Positions 9,944 to 19,835 of a DNA stretch of 64,000 nt are shown here, piece by piece. Source of the DNA: Leptodactylus fallax (taxonomy: Eukaryota; Chordata; Amphibia; Anura; Leptodactylidae); assembly GCA_947044405.1 (NCBI GenBank), contig CAMRHE010000035.1:7227501-7291500 (forward strand), read 5' to 3'. Both the position numbers and the translations under genes were made by a program. Each line of letters starts with the position of its first letter. Positions within the stretch are counted from its first letter, which is position 1. The notes beneath the pieces were generated by a model, which saw only the letters and a list, made by a program, of their open reading frames with translations, did not search any database and was not told the DNA's origin.

Positions 9944-11044
9944 CACTACCGTTGAAAAGTTTGGGGTCACCCAGACAATTTTGTGTTTTCCATGACTCAC
10001 ACTTTTATTTATCAAATGAGTTGCAAAATGAATAGAAAATATAGTCAAGACATTGACAAGGTTAGAAATAATTATTTTTATTTGAAATAATAATTTTCTC
10101 CTTCAAACTTTGCTTTCGTCAAAGAATGCTCCATTTGCAGCAATTACAGCATTGCAGACCTTTGGCATTCTAGCTGTTAATTTGCTGAGGTAATCTGGAG
10201 AAATTTCATCCCATGCTTCCTGAAGCCCCAAGTTGGATTGTCACTTTTTGCGTACCATACGGTCAAGCTGCTCCCACAACAGCTCAATGGGGTTGAGATC
10301 TGGTGACTGCGCTGGCCACTCCCTTACAGATAGAATACCAGCTGCCTGCTTCTTTCCTAAATAGTTCTTGCATAATTTGGAGGTGTGCTTTGGGTCATTG
10401 TCCTGTTGTAGGATGAAATTGGCTCCAATCAAGCGCTGTCCACAGGTTATGGCATGGCGTTGCAAAATGGAGTGATAGCCTTCCTTATTCAAAATCCCTT
10501 TTACCTTGTACAAATCTCCCACTTTACCAGCACCAAAGCAACCCCAGACCATCACATTACCTCCACCATGCTTGACAGATGGCGTTGGACACTCTTCCAG
10601 CATCTTTTCAGTTGTTCTGCATCTCACAAATGTTATTATGTGTGATCCAAACACCTCAAACTTCGATTCGTCTGTCCATAACACTTTTTTCCAATCTTCC
10701 TCTGTCCAATGAAGGAAGGTCAGTTTTATAGCTTCTCTAACCAGCAAAACTGTTTTCAGCTGTGCTAACATACTTGCACAAGGGTTTTGTAAACATCCAC
10801 AGTTAGCCAACACAATGTACCATTAGAACACTGGAGTGATGGTTGCTGGAAATGGGCCTCTATACACCTATGTAGATATTGCATTAAAAACCAGACGTTT
10901 GCAGCTAGAATAGTCATTTACCACATTAACAATGTATAGAGTGTATTTCTGATTCATTTAATGTTATCTTCATTGAATAAAACTGTGCTTTTCTTTCAAA
11001 AATAAGGAAATTTCTAAGTGACCCTAAACTTTTGAATGGTAGTG
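9944..11044 (-). mobile_element. Tc1-like element, DD38E type, internally deleted
   Basis: Terminal inverted repeats CACTACCGTTGAAAAGTTTG on the left and its inverted partner (AAACTTTTGAATGGTAGTG) on the right delimit about 1.1 kb. TA dinucleotides surround it on the left; the right edge lies in TG/TA simple sequence. A full element of this type would be about 1.6 kb, so roughly 0.5 kb including the DNA-binding domain is missing. Transposase remains are on the minus strand. Confidence 0.85.
10103..10813 (-). pseudogene. Tc1-like transposase (DD38E), N-terminally deleted
   Basis: The catalytic domain is well preserved: WTDESKFEVFG with the first Asp, [10 protein letters not shown] with the second, and PDLNPIELLW with the Glu. 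There are 38 residues between the second Asp and the Glu, rather than the 34 of classic Tc1. The helix-turn-helix paired-type N-terminus is absent, and the open segment has no convincing ATG. A TGA at 10238-10240 interrupts the C-terminus, after which the frame continues as QSNLGLQEAW and ARMPKVCNAVIAANG to a stop at 10103. The enzyme would excise and insert the element at TA sites. This copy cannot bind its ends without the missing domain. Confidence 0.85.
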
Positions 11045-11082
11045 TGTGTATATGTATATGTGTGTGTATGTATGTGTATATA

Positions 11083-11167
11083 TAAAATTTTATATCATTA
11101 TGTTTGAAGCCTGAAATGTGGCAAAAGGTTGAAAAGTTCAAGGGGGCCGAATACTTTCGCAAGGCAC

Positions 11168-11169
<2 letters not shown>
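11083..11169. mobile_element. Isolated Tc1-like terminal inverted repeat fragment
   Basis: This 87-bp piece matches the outer right end of the element at 32559-34188, including AAGGTTGAAAAGTTCAAGGG and the terminal GCAAGGCACTG. No partner end is nearby. It sits between two simple-repeat runs at the edges of two other Tc1-like elements. Confidence 0.85.

Positions 11170-11213
<44 letters not shown>
11170..11213. repeat. (TA)n microsatellite
   Basis: About 20 TA units directly adjoining the left end of the 11214-12844 element. Confidence 0.9.
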
Positions 11214-11216
<3 letters not shown>

Positions 11217-12844
11217 TACAGACCAAAAGTTTGGACACACCTTCTCATTCCAAGAGTTTTCTGTATTTTCATGACTATAAAAATTGTAGATTCACACTGA
11301 AGGCATCAAAACTATGAATTAACACATGTGGAATTATATACTTAACAAAAAAAGTGTGAAACAACTGAAAATATGTCTTATATTCTAGGTTCTTCAAAGT
11401 AGCCACTTTTTGCTTTGATTACTGCTTTGCTCACTCTTGGCATTCTCTTGGTGAACTTCAAGAGGTAGTCACCTGAAATGGTCTTCCAACAGTCTTGAAG
11501 GAGTTCCCAGAGATGCTTAGCACTTGTTGGCTCTTTTGCCTTCACTCTGCGGTCCAGCTCACCCCAAACCATCTCGATTGGGTTCAGGTCTGTTGACTGT
11601 GGAGGCCAGGTCATCTGGCGTAGCACCCCATCACTCTCCTTGTTGATCAAATAGCCCTTACACAGTCTGGAGGTGTGTTTGGGGTCATTGTCCTGTTGAA
11701 AAATAAATGATGGTCCAACTAAATGCAAAGCGGATGGAATAGCATGCCGCTGCAAGATGCTGTGGTAACCATGCTGGTTCAGTATTCCTTCAATTTTGAA
11801 TAAATCCCCAACAGTGTCACCAGCAAAGCACCCCCACACCATCACACCTCCTCCTCCTTGCTTCACAGTGGGAACCAGGCATGTAAAGTCCATTCGTTCA
11901 CCTTTTCTGCGTCGCACAAAGACACGGTGGTTGGAACCAAAGATCTCAAATTTGGACTCATCAGACCAAAGCACAGATTTCCACAGGTCTAATGTCCATT
12001 CCTTGTGTTCTTTAGCCCAAACAAGTCTCTTCTGCTTGTTGCCTGTCCTTAGCAGTGGTTTCCTAGCAGCTATTTTACCATGAAGGCCTGCTGCACACAG
12101 TCTCCTTTTAACAGTTGTTGTAGACATGTGTCTGCTGCTAGAACTCTGTGTGGCATTGACCTGGTCTCTAATATGAGCTGCTGTTAACCTGCGATTTCTG
12201 AGGCTGGTGACTCGGATTAACTTATCCTCCACAGCAGTAGTGACTCTTGGTCTTCCTTTCCTGGGGTGGTCCTCATGTGAGCCAGTTTCTTTGTAGCGCT
12301 TGATGGTTTTGGCCACTGCATTTGGGGACACTTTCAAAGTTTTCCCAATTTTTCGGACTGACTGACCTTCATTTCTTAAAGTAATGATGGCCACTCGTTT
12401 TTCTTTACTTAGCTGCTTTTTTCTTGCCATAATACAAATTCTAACACTCCATTCAGTAGGAATATCAGCTGTGTATCCACCTGACTTCTGAACGACACAA
12501 CTGATGGTGCCAACCCCATTTATAAGGCAAGAAATCCCACTTATTCAACCTGACAGGGAATACCTGTGAAGTGAAAACCATTTCAGGTGACTACCTCTTG
12601 AAGCTCATCAAGAGAATGCCAAGAGTGTGCAAAGCAGTAATCAAAGCAAAAGGTGGCTACTTTGAAGAACCTAGAATATAAGACATATTTTCAGTTGTTT
12701 CACACTTTTTTGTTAAGTATATAATTCCACATGTGTTAATTCATAGTTTTGATGCCTTCAGTGTGAATCTACAATTTTTATAGTCATGAAAATACAGAAA
12801 ACTCTTGGAATGAGAAGGTGTGTCCAAGCTTTTGGTCTGTACTG
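11214..12844 (-). mobile_element. Tc1-like DD38E transposon with intact transposase (Intruder-like)
   Basis: The 1,631-bp element begins CAGTACAGACCAAAAGTTTG and ends with the inverted copy. The inverted repeats are unusually long, about 268 bp (11214-11481 and 12578-12844). The left one overlaps the last roughly 35 codons of the transposase. The left edge is preceded by TA (11212-11213); the right edge is followed by TG, so one side of the target duplication has changed, perhaps by slippage in the adjoining simple repeat. Coding capacity and both ends are present, so it may be mobilisable. Confidence 0.9.
11378..12430 (-). CDS. Tc1/mariner transposase, intact, DD38E
   Basis: An uninterrupted 350-residue frame from ATG to stop, the usual length for Tc1 transposases. 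Residues 1-115 hold the two helix-turn-helix units of the paired-like DNA-binding domain, with the GRPR linker at 59-62. The catalytic triad is complete: Asp157 in WSDESK, Asp247 in [10 protein letters not shown] and Glu286 in DLNPIEMVW. Thirty-eight residues lie between Asp247 and Glu286, which matches the DD38E group described as Intruder rather than DD34E Tc1. The GGGGVMVWG glycine box is present. It is expected to act in the nucleus, binding the terminal repeats and inserting at TA. The ATG at 12430 is the first in frame and is followed by the basic MARKKQLSKEKR typical of the family. Confidence 0.93.
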   Translation of the reverse strand: MARKKQLSKEKRVAIITLRNEGQSVRKIGKTLKVSPNAVAKTIKRYKETGSHEDHPRKGRPRVTTAVEDKLIRVTSLRNRRLTAAHIRDQVNATQSSSSRHMSTTTVKRRLCAAGLHGKIAARKPLLRTGNKQKRLVWAKEHKEWTLDLWKSVLWSDESKFEIFGSNHRVFVRRRKGERMDFTCLVPTVKQGGGGVMVWGCFAGDTVGDLFKIEGILNQHGYHSILQRHAIPSALHLVGPSFIFQQDNDPKHTSRLCKGYLINKESDGVLRQMTWPPQSTDLNPIEMVWGELDRRVKAKEPTSAKHLWELLQDCWKTISGDYLLKFTKRMPRVSKAVIKAKSGYFEEPRI

Positions 12845-12854
12845 TGTGTATGTG

Positions 12855-12896
<42 letters not shown>

Positions 12897-12984
12897 CTAA
12901 CTTTCAAAAATGTAATTACCTTTGATTTTTAAATATTACATTCAAATTTGAACTATTATAATGTTGTTAAAATAAATAAAATAT
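12845..12984. repeat. (TA)n microsatellite and AT-rich spacer
   Basis: TG/TA simple sequence (12845-12890) followed by AT-rich DNA up to the next exon-like block. Confidence 0.7.
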
Positions 12985-13185
12985 TACTACTCACCCATGG
13001 CTATCTGGCCTCTCAAACTTAAATCCTCATGGCAACTGATGTCCTGGAGCATTATATCCTCCCACATCCTTTCATGTGCCTTGTGGTCCTTGTACTGGCG
13101 TTTTGACGGGTCCTATAGGGCAGGCTGTCCCTCCACCAGCTGGATCAGGGTCTCATTGTTTATGAGCGGTATAAACCACCCCTGA
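12985..13185 (-). pseudogene. MADF-domain exon, probably the Harbinger accessory protein
   Basis: Minus-strand translation gives ETLIQLVEGQPAL, then a stop, then DPSKRQYKDHKAHERMWEDI. This is the beginning of a MADF (Myb/SANT-like) DNA-binding domain. An apparent splice donor follows (ATGG|GTGAGTAG near 12990). PIF/Harbinger transposons carry such a DNA-binding protein next to the transposase, often on the opposite strand. The plus-strand transposase remains at 8018-8961 fit that arrangement, with two Tc1 insertions now between them. One in-frame stop replaces the conserved Trp position. A host MADF gene is the alternative. Confidence 0.55.
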
Positions 13186-13374
13186 CCCCCACATTTTTGG
13201 ATCATATTAAATTCTAACATCAGTACCTTTTATAAACCAAATGTTTTTTATGGCTAATACTACAATACTTTGTAGGTATCATCCTAGTTTTTCTTTGATC
13301 TCATCAAAATTCTAAATTTTTTATTTTTTTTTGTTCATAACAAAAGTTCCAAACAAGAATATTTTTTTTCATAC

Positions 13375-13442
13375 CTGTTGAAACCAGTATATCTACCTCT
13401 ACTCCCATGAGGACCACGTGACAAATACTGGCCCCGGGATGT
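13375..13442 (-). pseudogene. Putative exon upstream of the MADF exon
   Basis: On the minus strand a run of more than 20 T ending in ATAG precedes a 68-bp segment that ends in AACAG|GTATG, a textbook acceptor and donor pair. One frame reads an Arg/Gly-rich RGQYLSRGPHGSRGRYTG, similar in style to N-terminal linkers. It is placed here as part of the same minus-strand gene. Frame and connectivity are inferred. Confidence 0.35.
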
Positions 13443-13443
13443 A

Positions 13444-13472
13444 GCCTATAAAAAAAAAAAAAAAAAAAAAAA
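13444..13472. repeat. Poly-A run
   Basis: About 25 consecutive A on the plus strand, which is the poly-T of the exon acceptor on the minus strand. Confidence 0.9.
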
Positions 13473-13609
13473 ATGTTATTACTATCAGGGCTTTTGCATT
13501 TTCAACAGTATACTATTCTGATTAGTCAATTTCAAGCTCAACACAACCAAATTGCAAAAAAGATATATAAAATGAAACTTGCCACTTATCAACAACATTT
13601 TATGTACTT

Positions 13610-13676
13610 ACAACATGGGGCACCTGTGAAGATTTACCAGCTTCTAAGGATACGGCCTGTGAATACATAGGCTCTG
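13610..13676 (-). pseudogene. Putative further exon of the same minus-strand gene
   Basis: The minus strand shows an acceptor (AAAATCCAG|AGCC) and a donor (ATGTT|GTAAGT) around a 67-bp open segment. No domain is recognisable. It is included only for the splice-site pair and its position. Confidence 0.25.
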
Positions 13677-13794
13677 GATTTTGTTTAAAAATAATTTTTA
13701 AAAATATAACAGTTTCACAAATCTTCACTTTACAAAGTTAAATATTTCTGAATATTTACATTTACTTTACTCTTTGTCTGCTAAAATCCATCAT

Positions 13795-15017
13795 TTAACC
13801 CCTTAAGGACAATTTTCATTTTTGCATTTTTGTTTTTCCCTCCCCACATTCCAAGAGCCATAACTTTTTCACTTTTCAGTTCACAGACTCACATGTTGTC
13901 TTATTGTTTGCGAAACAAATTGTACTTTGTAATGGCACCATTCAAAATGCTGTGCAATGTACTGGGAAGCTGGAAAAAAATTCATAATGAGGTGCAATTG
14001 GAGAAAAAATGCATTTGCATCAATTTCATATGGGTTTCATTTTTGCAGCATTCACTGTGTTGTAAAAATGACATGTTACCTGTTTTCTGCGGATCAGTAC
14101 AAACACGGTGATACCAAATTTATATAGTATTTGTAATGTTTTGATACATTATAAAAATTGAAAAAAAGTTTTGTCGCCATATTGTGACACCTGTAACTTT
14201 TTCATATTTACATGTATGGAGTTGGGTATGGTGTCTTTTTGTGCAGGACTAGATGATGTTTTTACTGATACCATTTGGGGAAAGATCTGATGGTTTGATC
14301 ACTTTTTATTCAATTTTTTTATAGGAGGCAAAGTATTGAAAAAAACGCTATTTGGCTATTTTGACTTTTTTCGCCACTACACCATTCACCGTATGGGATA
14401 AATATTTTAATAGTTTGGGCATTTTGGAGTGCGGTGATACCTAATGTGTTTATGTTTACTTTTGTTTATTTATTTTTATATGTGATCTAGGGAAAGGGGG
14501 ATGATTTGAACTTTTATGGGTTTTTGTTTAGTTTTTTTTATACTTTTAAAAACTTTTTTTTCTTCTTTTATGATCAGACCCCCTAGGGACCTTGAAACCT
14601 AGGGGGTCTGATCGCTCATACTATTCACTGCAATACTACTGTTTCGCAGTGAATAGTAAAATACCTTCATTTCTATTAGACGCTGCCTCTGGAAGCGTGC
14701 AATAGATGTAATGCAATGACAAGCTTAGGAGCCTTCAATAGGCTCCCGGCTGTCATGGCAACCGATTGCCGCCCTCCGATGACGTTCAGGAGGGTGGTGA
14801 TCGGAGAAAAATGGTGGCGCCAGTTGCGCCTGCACAGTTTAGACACCACGGTCCCGTTGGACCGCAGCGTCTAAAGGGTTAACAGCGGCGGGTCCTGGCT
14901 GTATTACACAGCCGGCACCTACCCTGTATGGAGAGAGAGCTCAGCTCCTGAGCTCTCTCCATACACCCCTTTACAACCAATCACGTACATGTACATGAAA
15001 TAGGGTTAAGGGGTTAA
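13795..15017. mobile_element. TTAA-flanked repeat with CCCCTTAA ends
   Basis: TTAA at 13795-13798 and 15014-15017 bracket a 1.2-kb element with ends CCCCTTAAGGAC and its inverted partner (GGGTTAAGGGG). TTAA duplication is used by Kolobok and piggyBac-type elements; no transposase is visible to decide. The right third contains strong hairpins: 14570-14613 (GATCAGACCCCCTAGG arms), 14627-14653 and 14930-14966 (GGAGAGAGCTCAG-type arms). A partial relative lies at 23930-24600 and a much larger one at 25762-30154. Confidence 0.65.
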
Positions 15018-15394
15018 TTTAAGTCTATACATATGTTATGCTAGATATACTAAAAACTATTGCATTTTCTTTGTTTAATTTTATCATCACAAACAAAAAA
15101 AATTTAAAAATATTGAAGGTGTTGTATCTTCAGTAGAACTTTCTCCATATGCTATCATTTATGTGAGACGTTATTTAAGTTATGTTAAGTATTTTAAATA
15201 AAAAAAAACTTATAGCATGGTCTCTAGTTTCAGAATCTCTTGCCTGCCCATCTCCTCCAGAAGAGGATTAGGGCAATTACCAAAAAAAAAAAAAAAATTT
15301 GAAACTTTTTGGACATTCATTTAAACTAAATTGTCTAGTCTTGTCAGCTCCTCTGCCGCCAGAGGGGGTGGGTTATTTCTGAGGAGGAGAGTTT
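15018..15394. other. AT-rich non-coding stretch
   Basis: Contains A-runs (15196-15206, 15283-15298). A short segment around 15235-15285 could be a degenerate exon on the minus strand, but no domain supports it. Confidence 0.35.
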
Positions 15395-15397
15395 CAT

Positions 15398-15616
15398 TTA
15401 TGAGGAGGCAAACACCTTCTTATTAATGACCAGTACCCTCTGCTGGTCTGTGAGCTTGGAGTGTATGTACAGCTGCTCATAGTAATTGAAAAAATTAATG
15501 GTGTGGCTGATGGTCCTGCCACCTTCCTGACTTTGCCACACCCCCATATTGTGGAAGTGGCGCAGAAGTGTAAAAGTCACAATATTTTGCACAATCCGCT
15601 GTAGATTTTCAATCAA
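15398..15616 (-). pseudogene. Unrecognised open segment, possible exon
   Basis: A 72-codon minus-strand frame (IENLQRIVQNIVTF...TDQQRVLVINKKVFA) has protein-like composition and lies upstream of the MADF-like exons on the same strand. I do not recognise a domain. It could be an exon of the Harbinger accessory gene, part of another element, or chance. Confidence 0.25.
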
Positions 15617-15619
15617 AAT

Positions 15620-16690
15620 TTGTACATTTTTATGCTAGTAAACTGGCATAAAAGGCATAATAAATATGCACTAATATATTTATATCATAAAAAATGTATT
15701 ACTTCAAAGTATACAACAAAATGGGCTGTGGAGGCTACTCCTCATTTATAGAAAAATAAATTAAATACAATAGAATTTTATTTGTTCAATCAATTTTACA
15801 AAATAAAAAAAATACCTTTAATGCAAAACTCAAAGTTTTGAAGAAATATTTGTTTTTGTGGCTCAGATGCAATGCAAATATCTTAAAAAAAAATGCCAAT
15901 AATACAGATACTGCCTATATATTTTATCCCTATAATTCAATATTTATTGTATGCTTGTGTGTGGTCACTAATGAGGCAATATAGTATGCAGGGCATAAAG
16001 GAGCGCTATATTGTATGTGGACGGTGGTGTGTACAAATGAGCAGTATATTCTGCGTGGCTACTATTTGGCATTATAATGGGTGGGGGCACTATGAAGCAC
16101 TAATGTTTATTGGCACTTAAGTGACAGGTATTGCTTTATGTGAAGGTCAGTGAGGAGCTGTATACTGTGTGTGTGGGCAATTTATGAGACATTATACTAT
16201 GTTGTTTCCACTACAAAGTGTGCGCTTGCCATCATAGTAGTTTTGCCAGTAGTTTTTTACTGTGTGGACATCACTGTCGTGGACCAGGTTGTTGATTTAA
16301 ACAATAAAATGGTCAAAGTGGGTAGATGTGGGGGAGGGTTTATTTAAATAAAATAAAAAATTATGTTGTGTGTGCATGTTTTTTTTTTTCACTGTTTCTG
16401 GTATGCCCTTAGTAACAGATTGATTGACAGCACCCATTACGAAGGCAAGGGAATAATGTCGGCTGCCAAAAAGCATGACTGTAACCCCACCCCCTCCCCC
16501 CCAATTATTACCTCACTATCCAATGCTTCCAGAGGTTTTAAGAGCTGGGTTCAGGCTAGTAGATGGTTAGGTACTTGGGTGGCTGCTGAAATCTGCTTGA
16601 ACATACCGGTACCAGATCTAGACAACCACTCTGGACGTAAAAACCCAATGGGCAGCCCTGAAGTGGTTAATCATTACCTGTATTAATTGC
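15620..16690. other. Non-coding stretch, partly repeat-like
   Basis: Contains degenerate phrases of the GAGGCAATATAGTATG / GAGCAGTATATTCTG type (15970-16240) in loose tandem, resembling the tract inside hAT-like element D. No gene was found. Confidence 0.4.
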
Positions 16691-16856
16691 ACCTGTTAGA
16701 ATTCGTTACCTGTACAAAAGACACTTGCCCACACACTCAGTCCCACACACTCCAATCTCTCCACCATGGCCAAGACCAGAAAGCTTTCTAAGGACACCAG
16801 GGACAAAATTGTAGACCTGCACAAGGCTGGGATGGGCTACAGGACAATAGGCTTTC
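16691..16856 (+). pseudogene. Tc1-like transposase 5' fragment
   Basis: The leader and first codons of a Tc1 transposase: CCACCATGGCC at the start, then [28 protein letters not shown], matching the first helix-turn-helix of DD34E Tc1 proteins. Homology ends abruptly near 16856, where MITE-like sequence begins. The rest of the element is missing. Confidence 0.8.
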
Positions 16857-16935
16857 TCTGCAATGAATTTCCTCTGCGGTTTTTCCCACAGCTCTTTATC
16901 GCTGAGGCCCACTACGTGGGGCCTTGGCCTCAAGG
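16857..16935. repeat. MITE end (GAGGCCCACTACGTGGGGCC)
   Basis: Resembles the end of the palindromic family at 2921-3138 and the segment near 6312 (GCCCCACGTAGCG). It abuts both the Tc1 fragment and the CR1 fragment. Confidence 0.5.
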
Positions 16936-17390
16936 AGATTCAACATGGAACAGCTTTTGCCCATATTTCTGATATAGGCCATTTATATAGTTATATAGGA
17001 TTATCATATCTCCTCTTAAACGTCTCTTCTCTACACTAAAAAGATTTAACTGCTTTAGTCTCTCCTTATAACTGAGGTCCTACATGCTCCTTATCAGTTT
17101 TGTGGCCCTCCATTGAATCTCTTATAACTCTAGGATATCCTTGCTATGAACTTGTGCCCAGAACTGAACTGCATAACCAGAAGGGGCCGCACCAATGATT
17201 TATAAAGTTATTATTACATCCCTGCCCCGTGAGTCTACACCCCTTTTAATATATGACAGGATCCTGCTGGCCTTAGAAGAAGCTGATTGGCATTGCATGC
17301 TGTAATTTAATCTATGATCTACAAGTACACCCAGATCCTTCTCCACCAGTGACTCTCCCAGCTTTACTTCCCTAGGACAAATGTTGCATG
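16936..17390 (-). pseudogene. CR1-like LINE ORF2 C-terminal fragment
   Basis: On the minus strand: VEKDLGVLVDHRLNYSMQC, SKASRILSYIKRG, ITLYKSLVRPLL, then after a frameshift [35 protein letters not shown]. This order ([27 protein letters not shown]) is the C-terminal signature of CR1-clade non-LTR retrotransposons, downstream of the reverse transcriptase catalytic core. The fragment is 5'-truncated, as is usual for LINEs, and carries stops and frameshifts. Confidence 0.8.
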
Positions 17391-18084
17391 CGGATTATTA
17401 AATATTAAAAAGTTAAACAGTTAAAATGTACCAAATTGTGAAAAAGCACATACTGAAATGTTCCTATCATTTTCTGTTGAAGAAAACAGGCTGTGAAGGA
17501 AGGGATTAGTAATGTCTTTTACCTCTCTTAAGAAGGATTATGCTTGCAAACAATATGTGCTGATATATTCATCCATTTAGCACAGATATTTCTTTGAACC
17601 TTTCATGCATGTAAGATATTTATAAACAGCCTACAGAAAAGCAATGCAATAGAGCCCTTTTAATAGTCTCTTGCCAATTAAATTTTCATGAAGCTGGATT
17701 ATGGTTCTTTGAGTAAATGATTTTATTTAGCAGAGTTTTATATAGAATGTATGTTTTTCATTGCATATTATAAGGACATTCGACATATTGTCATCATTCC
17801 AATACCTCCTACAGATAATACAAATCGGCTTGTGAATAGGGTTGGCTGTTTAAAATGGCTTTGAAGGTTTTTGACAGGTATTTACTTTCAAAAGTTCATA
17901 TAAGAGTCACAGAAAGTTAGCTTCATTATTGTTATCTAAAAATAAAATTCCTCTACTGAATCAGTACATTGCTATATTTAGTTATAGCTAGCTGAACTCA
18001 TTAGTCTTTAAAGAAAAAATATACAAAAAAAGAGCAATTCAACTAACAGAATTAATTTTTAAAAGTCTCAAATGTAACCATAAC
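17391..18084. other. Non-repetitive AT-rich stretch
   Basis: No repeat, coding frame or element end recognised. The sequence has normal complexity, for example around 17640-17710, and may be ordinary unique DNA. Confidence 0.45.
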
Positions 18085-18566
18085 ACTAAAACCATCTGCC
18101 AAATATTGTGCAGGGCCCACTTGTCCCACCAAAACAGCTCATGGCCATTGACCTATGGACTTTGCAATGCCTATCCACAACAATACCAGGCCCCAAGGTT
18201 TCCCAGCAGAACATTTTCCACGGCATCACACTGTCGCCATCAACTTTTACTCTTTAAGGCCGGGGCTGCACATGGCTTAAACGGCAAAAAACGCAGCATT
18301 TTACAGTGAGACACTGCGAATGAGACCTTTCTATCAGCACCAGCATAAATTTTGTTTCGCAATTACTTGCTATACTATCTCTTTTGTGAAATCTGACCAG
18401 ATTCGCTAGCCTTCACTACCAATGGGCCTCAATAACCCATAATCCAGTTGCTGGTTCACTGTCCTTCCTACAAGACCTACTGTTTTAGAGATGCTTTGAT
18501 TCATCTGTATAGCCATCACAGTTTGGGCCTTGTCAATCAGGTGCTAATCCTTGCCCATTTTTTCTG
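18085..18566 (-). pseudogene. Decayed Tc1-like transposase relic, internally deleted
   Basis: On the minus strand the start resembles an N-terminal helix-turn-helix (KAQTVMAIQ..QSISKTVGLVG). The middle retains MFCWETLGPGI-like residues and the end an AAKGGP-like C-terminus followed by a conserved non-coding tail. The order agrees with a Tc1 family common in fish and frogs whose N-terminus runs KGQIVMARRLGQSISKTA. Most of the catalytic domain is deleted and many stops are present. Confidence 0.6.
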
Positions 18567-19160
18567 CTTACTATAAATTAACCTTAAGAACTGTCTGTGA
18601 ACTTGCTGAGACATATACCCCACCATCACCATGTCACAGGCAAAGGGACACCAATGCCACCAAAATTCAGCCTTTAGTATTTAGTAACACCTAAAGGTTT
18701 AGTGTTTGATTAGGGGTCAGCTTTAATAGAACCTGATAATTTAAACATATATTTTAAATAATACAATAGTGTACACCAAAAGTAGAAACTTTGTAATATA
18801 TCTTTTTAAAGAAACATGATTCTCTGTTCAATTATCAGATGCATTTACTCTATCCCTGGCTATAGCACTCTAGCAGCTCAGAAACTCTGTACTCAATACA
18901 TAAGAATAGTTTTTAAATATCAGAGAGGCATAATATTATTAGGATCAATAGTTCAGAGGGAGTGTATGAAAAGGAGTGAAGAAGAGAAGGGGATAAGGGA
19001 AGGAGCTTGCCTGCATATAGTTTCCCTATATGTTTGTTAATAATTTAGTAATTAATTATAGTATAAAAAGTATTTAGTATTTTTAGTAGTTTTGCAGAAG
19101 GCAGGCATATAAATGTGTGCTAGGTTACAATGCTACTGAATATAAGAGAAAATCATAGCA
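18567..19160. other. Non-coding stretch, nothing recognised
   Basis: AT-rich sequence without an element terminus or coding frame that I can support. Confidence 0.4.
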
Positions 19161-19835
19161 GATAGTAATTCCTAAAATGGCTGCTGCACTTGTTAGGACA
19201 TGGGGCAAGGAACTCTGGGAATGCGGGACCCCCCACAATCCATGCGTGAAGCCAATCAGCAGCCAGCCAGCCAGACCTGTGATGTCACAGCCCTATAAAT
19301 ACCCTCCGCCATCTTGGATTCAGGTATTTTCCAGTGTACTTAGTGCAGGGAGAGACGTCAGCAGGCGCTAGGGAAAGTGGTAGAAAAGACCTGAAAACTG
19401 ATATTTTGCTCAATCGAGGTTCAGGGAAAGAGCATTAGAAGTGTAGGGAAAGGATAGGGAGGAATTTATACAGAGTATTGATGCAGAACAGGGTTCATTT
19501 GAGGTGTTTGCAGCCTGGGTAATAGGAACAATCCTACAACACCTTGCTGCACTGACTACCATTATACTGCTGCTCATTGCAGGTTTGCAATAGAGCATAC
19601 CTGTGTAATTCAAATTATTGGGGTCTTATTAGTCCTTGTGCGGTGCAGTTAAATGTTGTAAAGCCTTGTTACTGCAAGGCAAAGTGTTCTACACCACTAT
19701 ACAGGCTCTCTGCAGCCAGGAAATAGCTGTTATTTAACGTGATTCGCCGCAAATTAATTCAGATTGAATCAAATCATTTCTGAAAATTCGGCAAACTGGC
19801 CGAATCAAATTTTTGAAAAATTCACTTATCTCTAG
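19161..19835 (+). repeat. Interspersed repeat with promoter-like segment
   Basis: The 3' half (19660-19835) matches 1430-1600. The 5' half contains a TATA-box-like CCCTATAAATACC (19290-19302) followed about 30 bp later by ATTCAGGTATTTTCCAGTG, as in the promoter of an autonomous element. The family is not identified. Confidence 0.55.
19291..19302 (+). promoter_or_regulatory. TATA-box-like motif in repeat
   Basis: TATAAATA in a GC-richer context, preceded by TGATGTCAC (a CRE-like half) at about 19282. Likely the relic promoter of the surrounding repeat; only the sequence supports it. Confidence 0.35.

Noticed and set aside
17640..17710. Homeobox-type regulatory element (CCAATTAAATT)
   Set aside because: A single AT-rich motif in AT-rich DNA is expected by chance.
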